Below are positions 1 to 12,500 of a DNA stretch of 64,000 nt, in pieces; position 1 is the first letter of the stretch; each line of letters starts with the position of its first letter. The notes below the pieces were generated by a model. The model searched no databases. It saw nothing but the letters and a program-made list of their open reading frames with translations, and was not told the DNA's origin. Both the position numbers and the translations under genes were made by a program. Origin of the DNA: Pelargonium nanum (lineage: Eukaryota > Streptophyta > Magnoliopsida > Geraniales > Geraniaceae); contig JAYMTF010000034.1 in the NCBI GenBank assembly GCA_036897485.1, forward strand, positions 1 to 64,000, given 5' to 3'.

Positions 1-645
1 GTGAAACCAGTAATACACCCACTCCACCGGACCCGTATGTATCAGCGCCGTCAATACCACACCGTCCGTTTTCCACAACGGTAGCTTCGCCGCTGCCTTT
101 GTTGACAATAGGCCAACGTAGAACAGAATCCCATTGAATATAATCTGATCATCCCTGCACAAATCATACAGATAGAACTGTTGGAATATAATATTAAAAG
201 AATAAACAAGGACTTCAACTATAAGCTTGAGTTGCAGAAATGGAAATGAAATATATACTGACCAGCTCCGTTCTCTATCAACCTGATCAAAATCGATTCC
301 TTTGTCGAGAATCCTGGTCGTTCCTTTGGCGGTTCTGTATCGGGAATATGAAATCCAAATCTGATTGTGTAGCATCCTCCATAACAGAAATGGGAGTATA
401 AGGAAGTAACCAAGATCTCTCTCGTCCTTCTCTTTCGCTATGAAGCTGTATGTGGCATGAACAGCCCAGGGTGCCAAAATTACGTACTAATTATATGGAA
501 CACAAAACATTCACAAATATCAGAAACCGAGACATGTATATACTGTGGTACTAAAAATTATGTAGTGGGAAAGTGAGAAACAGACCTTGAAGTTGCCTAT
601 AGGAGCCCATGGCCAGTCAGTGAGAAATCCAGGTTTGGTAGCCAT
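1..645 (-). CDS. CER1: CER1-like very-long-chain aldehyde decarbonylase / alkane-forming enzyme, 5' part
   Basis: Three exons read on the minus strand: 586-645, 263-486 and 1-154, the last continuing past the left edge. All introns are GT-AG and the phases join. The start codon at 645 opens MATKPGFLTDWPWAPIGNFK, the conserved beginning of plant CER1 proteins. Exon 2 continues with YVILAPWAVHATYSF and DKGIDFDQVDRE, and exon 3 with WDDQIIFNG and HTGPVEWVYYWFH, just before the first di-iron His box of the family. Known role: with CER3 in the endoplasmic reticulum it turns very-long-chain acyl-CoA into the alkanes of cuticular wax. The His-rich catalytic boxes and the C-terminal WAX2 domain lie outside the window, so completeness cannot be judged. 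CER1 is preferred over CER3 because CER3 has a different N-terminus; CER1 versus a CER1 paralogue cannot be separated here. Confidence 0.9.
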
Positions 646-718
646 ATATATCACTTGTAGCTCACACACTCTTTTATATATTTTTCTCTGTTTGTAGATA
701 TTTATCTTCATTATGCAT

Positions 719-729
719 GTATATATACG
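719..729 (-). promoter_or_regulatory. Possible TATA box of the CER1-like gene
   Basis: On the minus strand a GTATATATAC run lies about 75 nt upstream of the start codon, leaving a 5' leader of about 45 nt. A second TATATAAAAG string at about 671-680 is nearer but would put transcription almost at the ATG. Which one is used cannot be told from sequence. Confidence 0.3.
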
Positions 730-2512
730 CATAGAGAGATGATAAATCCACCGTAAATCCACATCTTTTTCACACGTTACGACAAAATTGCTTTTAATAA
801 CTTTACCAAACATAACTTAGAGTTTTAGGATTGGGCTAGCTATACACAAAATTAATTTAATATCTAGGAGTACTTTTTCATTTGTTGCTTAGAACATTAA
901 CTATTAAATCTGCATTATGAAATAACCTATGATGGGTAAAGAATATATTGTTGAATTTTTGTTATCAACAATCTCAAGTCTACCCAAACTTATAACTCGC
1001 CCCAGTCTCTTGTGAGACCTCTTCTATACGTTGAGTTACTGCCGAGTTAAAGAAATTTGTCCTTAAATTTGTGTCATTTATATGGTGATAAAATATTGTG
1101 TAGAGATAAAATAGTCTCAAAATACGTAAAATGTTTTCTAAAATGTTTTTGTCGTATATTTAAAAAAATTAAGTCAAGTAAATTTGAAAAATCAAAAAAA
1201 TTTGGCCTACCTTTTGATGTGGGAATGGCTCCGCCACTGTATATGATTGTATAAGAGCATCAATGAAAATGAGAAAACGATTTTCTTAAAGAGATTATTC
1301 AAAAAAAAATCTGTAGAAGAAAATTCAAATTTATAAATGTTTATAATAGTAACAATTTTGTGATTAATGCATAGGTTGACTTTAGTAGTTTTATTGATCC
1401 AAAATGCATTTATTCTAAAGGATTATTTGGTCCACACATGCAAAAATAGGTGGATTTAAACTATATATATTCATTTGAATGCGACAAAATAACAGTCCTT
1501 AATGAAGTGGTGATCGGAAATCTATACCATTTAAATGAAGTGCTATAATCCTTCATTTCTTCAGTTACATATTTGAACTCAGTGGGAGAATATCAAAACA
1601 GTGACCATCATTGACCATTTAACTCCAATGTTTCACTGTTTGTCCCTTTGATTTGTTTGAGCAACACCATTTAAATATACAAGACATTAATCTTCAATTC
1701 ATAAGAAAACACAGTCCATTTATATAGAGAAATCAAAGTCGTGTTACTTTTTGTTTAACCGAAGTCAAGTCAATTGTAACATGACACGTCAATAAAATTT
1801 AATTCAAACCCACCACAATAAATTTGTAAGAACGGAGCAACCGACTAGATCTCATACTTTGAGATCTATATATATAATGATTTCATAAGTGTGTAAAAAT
1901 GACGTGTAGAACATAGCACGCCAAAGTGTGTAAAAATGTTTCAAGTTCGAATTTCAGAACTTCCCATATTTTGATAGAGAACATGTAGTCTAGCTATGCG
2001 ATGTAGAACACGTTAATGGAGACCCTCAATATATTTATGAGACACCACCTCGAGTGTGAGGCAAAAAAATCACAAAGCGCCTAGAGAGAGAAAGTAGTTG
2101 AGAGCAATAAATAACTCAAATTGTGGATCTCTTCCTTTTTATAATGAGGAGTATTTATACTCGCAAATAGTGATGTCATGTGCCGACATGTAGTTGCTTC
2201 TTATTGGTAATTAAGATGTAGAGAGCTTTAATTGAGAAATTAACTATTTTATAAAAGCAATTGTCACCATGTACACTTTATATATAATGGTCATACATTC
2301 TATTGTTTCAATTTGATTGACAATAGCTTTTTTAACTAATTACATTTAGTAACAGTCCTCGTTATGATTATTACTAACAGGTAGTAGATAATAGCTTTCT
2401 TATTACTACATTTTAATTAAAGTGTTATAGGTAAGATATATTATATGTTGTGGTTCACTTTTTTAGCGTGGGACTAATATTAATTTATATATAGAAAGAG
2501 AAAAAAAAAAAT

Positions 2513-2890
2513 TTAAGCCAAACTTATTTTGGTTTAGGCTAGCTAAGTCAAACTAATGAGTAGATGACATCTCATTAGAATATCACTCGAACCCACCCAA
2601 TAAATTTGTGGAAGCTAAGCGACCCGCCCAGATCCAGAATTTTAATGAGGTGTCACTATTTTAGTGGCGGCTTAATTAGTCTAAGCCAATTAATTCTTGG
2701 CTTAGACTCCCATTATTCATTTATGTGTGTGTGTGTGTTTGTGTGTGAGTGATAAGCCAAGCTAATAAGGTGGTAACACTTCATTCAATTTCATCCATAC
2801 ACACCCAAGTAAATTAGTGGGAGCGGAGCGATCCGTCCGAATCCATAATTTTTAATGAAGTGTCATCACCTCATTAATGGCTTAGACTCC
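2513..2890. repeat. Two tandem MITE-like fold-back copies with a GT microsatellite between
   Basis: Copy 1 spans about 2513-2710 and copy 2 about 2752-2890. Each begins with a TAAGCCAA-like arm and ends with GGCTTAGACTCCC. In copy 2 the left arm (TAAGCCAAGCTAATAAGG...CACTTCATT) is roughly the reverse complement of the right arm (AATGAAGTG...CCTCATTAATGGCTTA), so it can fold into a hairpin with arms of about 30 nt. The copies share the central GGAGCGATCCG-like motif. A GT-rich microsatellite (about 2724-2748) separates them. No coding capacity. The superfamily is not assigned, since no clean target duplication was found. Confidence 0.5.
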
Positions 2891-3562
2891 CCTTTCACTT
2901 ATACTGAAACTATAGTTATATTGTTTGAAACTAAATTATTTTTACTCTAATATTGTCTACTATACAATTATAACAAGTTTAAACTATATTTTACGCGTTT
3001 TCAGCTCGAATTAGATTAATAATATCTTTCCATTTCAAGTATGTGCTAATTATCTCGCGCATTGCACGAGTTGTTACTAGTGCTCAATATTGACAATAAA
3101 GAATAAATTGCTGAGCAACAATTCAAGGATTGGAGAGAATTAGAAAGAGGGCTTAGGGAGAAAAATTCTTCATTGATTCATATTAACAGTCATGTATTTC
3201 CAGTACAAAGCTTCTGCACAACACCCACAAACTCACCATCCCCAAACTACTAATGGGCCTAAATACATTTGGGCCTTGAATGAAAGAACATAGGACTAAA
3301 GCCCACATGAGATATAAAAAGAAACCCCATTCTTGGTATGTATCAAAATACTGCAAGTTTTACAAACCAAACTACAATTTAACCTTAGACCAGAGCCTAC
3401 TAGAAATATAACTAGACAAACAGAGCTTCAATGACATCTAGTTCTTTCCATGCACTACATTCTGATTTCAGCATAATCATTCGTGTAGAGAGGATTGCAC
3501 TTCACTTCTCAGCATGAATTCGCTAAATGTCCCTGGAAAACAAACATCTCTTTCCCCAAGCC

Positions 3563-6500
3563 TCAAGATGATGATCGGTAATAATATCTGTGAAAGAAGA
3601 AAAACAAAAACGACTTGTAGCGATAACTGTGGAAGAAGACAATATAGGATCTTTTAATTTTGGAGAGAGAGAGACATACACGAAGATCTTTATGCCATAA
3701 ATGGAAGCATATTTTCGGAGAAGTCGTTCAACTGCGTACCACTCTGACCGGTCTGATCCATCTTGGTAGCCAATACGTGGCATGTGAATTGAAGCTTCCA
3801 TATAGAAACATCATAATTTACTTGTTAGACTATATGACTAACTTTTTGTATACATAAAATTTTATGACATGCTCCTTTGCCATAATGGATGCAAATGGTT
3901 TTATGCAGATAACAAGAAAAAGAATCAAAACATACAAAATAATGGGTATTATGAGTGAATGAAAACTTGTTCACGTAAACTTTACCAGAATGTTGCTTTG
4001 CTGAAAACGATGCCTTTAATAAGCAACACTCCAAGTCAGAAATAGACATTTTGCTACGGGGAACTTTTCTCCGGGGATTATATGATTGCACAACAGCCAA
4101 AGCCACCCACTGAGGTGAGTCAGAATCCTCTGCAAAGAACCAACGGATTAGGACAAAAATTGGATTCATTTCTTGTTGCAAATATTCACTTGTAGCATAA
4201 CATATATATATATATATATTTTTTTTTTCCATATCAAAGTATAATGTACACCAATGATAATCGGTAAAGTGTAGGGCAAGCCATACTTCCATAAAGGACG
4301 TGTACTCTACCAGTATAGAAAATTTTAATATGATTCATACCCAAAATATTACACATGACCCAGAGAAGGCTTCCAACAAGCCAAATAACATCGTTAATGG
4401 ATTTGAGGCACAAAAAAATAATATTGTGCATAGGGACATTTTAAAGATGTTACCCATTACTGACAATATCATGTACCCAATGATCAGCAGCTCATAAAGA
4501 CATTTCAAAAGTATTATGTGGCGCTATTCTCCAAAAAACTACACATTTGTTGGGTTGCACAAGATTTATTTAATCAGAAAACAAAAAAAGGAAAAGGTGC
4601 TTTGAACCTGTAAACAAAAACCATCCAGACTTCAAGGTGAAGGTGCTACAAGTTCCAGAGATATGAATGTTTACCAGTAAATGGGAACTTAATTTTTAGA
4701 AAAATTTTGGAAGATTTTCCATGACCTTTATTTCCCAAAAATCACATAAGAGCAGAAGTGAATAAAAAGGAAGAGGACACAATCGTGTGTATCCACATAG
4801 TGATGTCGCCAATAAATCAAATATATAGTGAGATTCAATTGAGATGACCATCATACAGGCTAAAGCCACTACACTACACTACAGTACACCAGTGTCATGT
4901 AGCAGCAAACCAGATGAACTTAAGAACTTGAGGAAATAAGAACTGACCATTAATTCTTATAAGATGCACGTCACCTAGATGGAGGTCTCTAAATTCAGAA
5001 GCTCGTTGATATGCATCAGGAATACTTGCCGAGAGTTTAGCAAGAGCATCAAACATTCCACCACGGCCCCAGTTTCCAGAATCATCAACACAACTGTCAG
5101 TAAAAATAAGAGATGACTCATGAGGCATTGAAACATTAGTAATCAAGGCTACCAATTTTGTAAGTCTGGGGAGTGTATAAGTTAATCCTTCATATGAAAC
5201 AATTAATGAGCAGATGCAGAAATACCCTCAAAAGACAAGATTATTCTCAATTATTCTAAACAAATAAGAAGATTTAATGTTCTTTTATGCAAAGCATCTG
5301 ACAACGGAACAAGAATTCATTGGTGAGATGATATTGTCAAAGAGTTCGATGGCATTTTCACTTGATATTCACCATATGTTTTGGCATTTAAGAGTTTACT
5401 CTCAGGATAATTTTAACAGCACAATGGGCTCTGCAGGTGATAAGAGTAGGTAGGTCAACAACTCACAACTTTGATACCTGTTCTCATCAATCCTATAACC
5501 ATCACCATTCTTGAGACGATGATTTGACTCGATAAGAGTATGCAGGTCTACAACCAGATACACCAATTTCCTGAAATAATACTAAATTTCTTTCCGAATA
5601 TAGATACCATTTTCCTGTAAGATCCACTAGGTACTAAGAGCAGTTCCCCAACACTTGTAATGTCAAAATAACAAAGCAAATGCCAAGAAATGGATGGTTA
5701 TTTTTTGTTGTCCGCAAAAATATTGATAATGGCACTCTTTTCGCTTTGTGCTTCAAAGATAAAGTACACATAAGCGCGTCGCTTCATTACATGCACTTTC
5801 AAAGACTGCTTATAACATAATGAAGACCTCTGCTTCCAAAAGCATATAGATGATAGCCCCGGACAAATTTACGGGGAGGAAATGCAAGAGCACAGAGAAG
5901 AAGCATGGACAAGCAAATAGACGAGCAGAACATGAAACAGATGAATATGAATCATCATCACTTCAGTTATGAGCACAAAAATAAGAAAGCTCATATGAAG
6001 CAATTTCAATGAAAGATACTAACCTGAATATGACAGTAGCCTCAGAAGCACAAACTTTGGCTGGTTGAGTACAATCTCCATAAACAAAATTTACAGAACC
6101 CGAATCAGACATAATATCACTATCTACTGGCCTGATAGGATCTTCAATAGTCAGTGAATAATATCCCAGGGATTCCCACTTAGCCAACTTCTTCGCCTTC
6201 GCCTTCTCCCTTGCAGCCTCAATATTCAGTTGCTTTTCCTCCGGTAAGTTTCTTTTACTTCTCAACTCCACTTTCAAATCATCACTTGATTGTGACATTT
6301 CCTTGAACTTTTCAACCCATGAGTTATATGAAGCCTCGTCAAGGTCAGTATCAAACCCAATAGAAGCAGAACCTCCTTTCTTTACAAGATCAGTTCCATT
6401 TAACATATCGCCTGGGTTTATCTCAAATTTCCGATCATCCATGCCTGACATTTGTTCATGGCGCATTGCAATAACCTTTTCAATCATGTTATTTAGTCCC

Positions 6501-9500
6501 GATGTGTTTGGTACGCCCAATTCATTATTGATCTCCACAGGGTCAAAGATTTGTAACCCAAATATAACAGATCTTAGATCAGGAGATCCAACTCCAGCTG
6601 CTGCTTCTTTTTCATCCCGGTCAACATAATCTCCAATTACTTTATGGCTAAGCTGCAATTTCTTCTCTGCTCTTCTCATTATAACCTATATTAACACATG
6701 AAATTCAACAGAGAACAACGGCACAACCTTCAATGCTGATGAAGTGATGATATATCAGAGCCTACCTCTTCAATTGTATATCCTGTAACTAGGTTTATGG
6801 ACAGAACACTATTCAGTTGACCAATCCGGTGTGCTCGCTGCAGAGCCTGCTTATCCACCTGAGGATTCCAATCTTGTTCAAAGAATATAACCTACACCAT
6901 GGATCAATATTCAATATCAGGAAAATACCCCCCAAAAATGCATGTGTTTGTAAGCTTGCTGCATGGGACTGAATCACTGAAACAAACTACAAAGAAGAAC
7001 GATATCTACATTAATTTCTAAATTTGACCAGTATAAATGCCTCAACTGTAGGTAAACTGGCCAGTAGCCACCTATAGCTATATTTTAATATGTAGTCTAG
7101 CTACAAAAGTAGGTATAAATCTTTGTTAAGGACGGATTCATTTGGTTTTTATCAATGATATACTTACCCCGCTCTTCATGCATCTTCTGAGAGAACAATT
7201 ACAGGAAATTTTCAATAGTAGATATTATTTTACTAATGAACTATATAAAATCATACAATGATATACCCAATAGGAAGAAAATATTGGTTCTAAATTCATA
7301 CGTCATTTTAAGAAAAGAAAAAAAAACAAAATAAACATCCAAAAACACTTACAGTATCAGCAGACACAAGATTTAAGCCAACTCCTCCAGCTCGTGTAGA
7401 GATCATAAAAACAAAAGCATTATTTTGCTCAGTTCTGTCATCCAAACTCTCTTTAGGCAATTGTCCACTGAAACTTCTAATAGCTGCAAACCGCTCTTCA
7501 GCCCGAATTGATCCATCAAGACGCTCATAGGAGTACTTTCGTAACTCCATAAAATCCTATACAGTGTATCGAATCAACTAATTATAGTCAGAAAATCTAT
7601 ATGAAACTTTTAATAACCAACTAGGGCAAAAAAACTGAACAATTAGGCGCTGTCTGCAACAAACCTGTAAAATGTCAAGCGTATGGGTCATCTGAGCAAA
7701 AAGAAGAACACGATGTCCAGAATCATGCAGTTTCATAAGTAGTTGATCCAAAATAATGAGTTTCCCACTAGCCTGATCAGAAAGTCATAAGTTAAATAAA
7801 TATTGGTTGGAATAAAATAGTACGAGGAAAAAAAAAAGTTAAGATATTCAGTTGCATACGACCAGAGATGTAGAACAGAGATTTGCTTCTCAGCGCAAAT
7901 ACACAAAATATTTTCTACTTGTACGCACTAATACAATTTTCAGCCTACAAGAATTGACAAGAAAGAAGTAGTTTCGCACTCCACATTAGATACCCTTAAA
8001 TCTGCCAAATTAGTGTAAGATGGGCGTACCTGAACCAGATGCTCACCCTCTTCATATGGTTCAGGCTCAATGCCAGGGAAGAGGTAAGGATGACTGCATG
8101 CTTTACGTAACTGTATCACCTGGAGATGAGTGTTAAACATATAAAAGGAAGTCACTTATATGCCTTAAAGTTCAGTAATTAAATCTTCAGGAAAAAAATA
8201 CAGCATTGACCAGACAGGAATTGATACAACACCATAGAAGCAACTTTCTTCTTAATTTAGAACTGCAGCAGGGACAATTAAATAGGACTCAGATGAGACA
8301 TCCAACCAAGCCAAAGTCTGCATGGTGTTTTGTCATGTCACAAGGAACCTAGTTACCCAGGAGTAAATCAGTACTTAATCTAGGTTTTCTTGTCTTTGTT
8401 ACTGATGAAGTTAAGAGAAAGATAAGTGTTGACAGATAATATAGAATACATGCATGTTTCCATTTATTCCACTATTCCTTTTGGATACGTTATATATTTG
8501 AACTTCTTTTCCAATAATCATTGCGGTTCTCATGCTTTACTATTACAACTCAGGAGTCTAATTATTGAACAAGTATAATACTCCAAACAACACAAGTTCG
8601 AAGAAGCCATAACAAAAGAGAAAGGAAACTAATTTAAAAGTTAAATTAGCATAGAATATGTGAAGAGAGGGAAGAAATCAAAGCCCTTGAGGAGAAAGTA
8701 GAGGGATTAACATACAATGTTGTGCAAGGATTGATGACTAGTAGCTCCAGAAGAAAGAGTGAGTAGTTTGGGGAGCTCCTTCTTTAATATTGACATGTAG
8801 ACCTTCTTCTGTAGACCAACCATAGGAGCCATCCTATTAAGATAAAGCATCTTCACATCATACAAATAGAGAGTCTCAACTAAGGTTTAGATTAAACTGC
8901 TCAAAAAAGAATTTGAGACAAAGTCCCAGTGATGGATCATGCAATTAATTTTTAAACAGACAGAAGATGTACACAGTTATCTCAATAAGAGGTGGCAATG
9001 TTAGAGTTCCACGCATGATAAGCTCAGATTTAGTTCGTCGCAGCATGAAGGCCCTTAATATGTATTTTAAACTTTCAAATTGTTCTTCGGTTCCAGCCAC
9101 ACCGTGATCTGACAAGTAAAATGAGTATAGTATCACAAAGTTGAGAGATTTATAATACTCCCTCCGTCCCAAAATGAGTGTCCAAGTTTCTATTTTGAAA
9201 GGAAAAATTTAAGGAGAAGTATGTTAGTGTAGTATAATTACTTTTGTATCCTCGTGATTATGTGTTAAGGGATACTAACTTATCATATTTATAAGGATAC
9301 TATTGGCAGTTCATGCATAACTAACTTCCTAAAAAATGAAAGAGGACACTCATTTAGATGCTCATTTTGGAACGGAGGGAGTAACTAATAATACAATAAC
9401 ATTTTGAAAGGAATGCACCTGAACCTGACAAAAAAAACAAAGAAATTGAGTTACAATACCCTATGATGCACCAATTTGAACATGGGGCACGATTCATGAT

Positions 9501-12500
9501 GCAATTTAGACACGTGGTTCATCATTTTAAAGAAAAGATAGAACATGATATGTCTGGACAGGTAAAGATATTAATTAAAAATATAAAGTTTAGATGTAAT
9601 ACATTAATGAACTTGTAGTTTCTGATCATGTTAAAGTCGAATTTAAAAACAAATATGTCAAATTAAACTCCAAGTTGTGTTTGCTACTAACTAAACACAA
9701 TAATAATTGTAATACACATATTTACGGATGATTGCATTAAGATTTCCTCATGTTTTATAACTGTTGTGGAAACTCAAAATGTAAAATGACAACTTTACCC
9801 TCAATTAATTACATACTAAAATATCAACCCTTTGAGTTTTCCGACGCGGTTTCAAGAAAAAAATTGAAAATTTTAATTTCTTAAGAAAAAATTCTTTTTA
9901 AAAAATATGATGAGAGTGAAATGGGGAGAGTAATAATCAAGTGGATTGTGCAGAAGTAATAAAAAAACTGAGTAGATCTTTAAGAGAATACATTTTTAAG
10001 ATAAATAATAAAAATATTAGTGGTCCGGACCATATTTGAATTGGGACCGAACCAAACCAAATGAAATTGCAAGGGACTGGTCCAGTCCAATTAGGTCCAA
10101 AAATTCGAGCCACGCCAGATTCTGATCATGCCTAAATTAGGTAAGGATTATCCAGGGGTATTTTAGTAATTAAGAATTTTGTGGGTCACATAAACCTCAA
10201 ATGATTAGAGAGAATGTAAGATTCAGTTAGATTTAACTTTTGACAGATGGGTAAAACATGAGGCAGTCATTAGTCCCGTTAAAAAATCTGTAGTTATGTA
10301 CCATGAGACACCAAAACATAAAATGTTGTGTAATTATGCCTAGTAAAAACTCCAATTTCAATATGCTAAGTCATTAATAAATAGAAATCATTATCATCTT
10401 AAGTTCAAATTTAACAATTGAACTCAGTTATTATCATCCTATTTATTATTTTTATTTTTTTAAAAGTATCGAGTATGATTCGAGTATCTGTGTCCTGCAC
10501 GCAAATTCGACACATTCATCAACCAAAATGGTGAATTACTGAATTTCATAGACAATACATCCTGATGTTAATGTAGAAAAAGAAGTACATCCAAAAGTGA
10601 CTAGAGACACATGATTTACAATTAAGTGCGACATTTTAAATGCAATGTTAAAGGTTGTCTTTAATTGCGAAGCTATGTTAAAGGTTGCCTTGTTTTAGAA
10701 TTAGCATGTCATATATAATTCAACAATCAAGGACAAACTCTTATGAAATTATATTTGACAAGTTAGAGATTACCCAACGTAAGATATCCAGTTTCCTTGA
10801 ATGTGGAACGGAACTGCTCCAGTGTCCCAAAAATTGAAGGCATACAAAAATGTAACAAAGCCCAAAGTTCAGTAAGGTTGTTCTGAATTGGAGTACCAGT
10901 CATCAGTAATCGTCTTGGCATGAGAAAACGCTCTCCAAGGACATGGTACAGAACCTGTAAAAGTTCAAGCATTTATGTCTGACGTAAGGAAGCAAGAAGA
11001 AGAAAATAGTTCAACTTTTTATCTTTTTCACTTATTTGATGTCCCCCTTTAGCCTTGTTGAAATATGAAATGATATGTACATTGTAATATCGATGTTATC
11101 TGATAGTAAAAGAGAAACCATTTGTATATGGCAATACAAGAGTTGAAAAATGCAAAAATAGGATATATGCATGGTTAAGGCTTAATCTAAGGACAATTAA
11201 GCTATTTTGCCAAGGCATGGGTCAAAAAATCTCTTAAATCGTGGAATTCTGATATATCTCAGCCTGACTCAGCATATCCTTTCAAACTCAATGTGTCACT
11301 GAATAGACAACTTGACTTAGGGAAAACCACTAAAAATGCCGGACAAAAAGGTGTCTGCAAACTACATATCGAGAAAAGTCAGAATGCCATAATGGAAAAT
11401 CCGATAAGCAGCTCGTGCTGATGCATCTGCTGAAATTTGTTGACATTGCATGGGATGACAGTCAGAGCCCTCCAATCACAGTAGTGTGATTGGATTCTTA
11501 TTATGACTCCAAGAAACAGGTCAGCAGTCTAGAGTAGACCCCAAACAATGATTATGGATAGAGCAACAATAAGACCACTTTAGTGTGGGGTTCTTGGCAT
11601 GAAAAAAAATTAATGCCCCAATTTTTATGTCTTGGAGAAAAAAATATAAAACTGCAATCAGAAAAGAGATCGCAAGATTAGCAAGTCCAATATGTTGTTA
11701 GTAGAAGACTATTGAGAGACCTCCGGGAAGGCTAGGAAACTATGTTGAAATAAGAAATGATGTGTATTGTTGATATTCTTTAATAGTAGAAGAGAAGCAC
11801 TAAAAATAGGGTATTACAGCAGTTGACTAAATACTCCAATAGAAAATGCTTAATCTAAGAAGACAATTAACTTGAAAAGAAAATAGAAAAAAAATAAGCC
11901 ACCTGATATAGTTGATATTTTGAAATTCTTACTACATATAATTTTCTTTAGAGGAACTGACACAACATTTTTTGTTTAAAATATCAAAAGAATTCTGAAC
12001 TAAATAGGTTCACGTGTGTTTTTCTTTATAAACTAGGAAGTCCCTAATTTATGAATTGATCCAGACATGCAAAGCCCAATAGCCATTTCAATCAGTACTA
12101 TAAAACACTGATTCATAGTAAACCAACATGGTGCATAATGTGATTTCAAGAATGTATGAGAGATGTACTCGCTAATATCTAAACATACACTGGAAGGGTT
12201 CTTTAGTCTTTGAGCTTCATCAATTATAGCATAATGCCAAGGTATTTGAGAAAGAAATTCCTGATCTTTCAACGCGATATCATATGTCGTCAACAGAACA
12301 TGAAAAGGTAATGACGGTACCTGTAAATGGATCCCAACAAGAAACCGTCAAGATATACTAAGAGATCAAACAATTCTTATATTCAAACAAAACCACAGGG
12401 AAAACTACAATAACTGATGTACTAGAATTTGCTAACAGCAATCAGGTTCTTTCATCAATGGTTGTCCTGTGCACAGACCCAGTTGCATGTTTTCATCATC

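Larger units (their letters stand above)
646..3100. other. Intergenic region between the CER1-like and CHR10-like genes
   Basis: AT-rich DNA with no open reading frame that looks like a gene. The first few hundred bases are the promoter side of the CER1-like gene. From about 1770 onward there are several related repeat pieces sharing a motif like GGAGCGATCCG, including the two MITE-like copies listed at 2513-2890. No RNA gene was recognised. Confidence 0.6.

Noticed and set aside
9716-10330. A possible larger fold-back element in the CHR10 intron (CCTCATGTTTTA on both sides, inverted)
   Set aside because: The shared arms are short and the borders unclear, so it is left unassigned.
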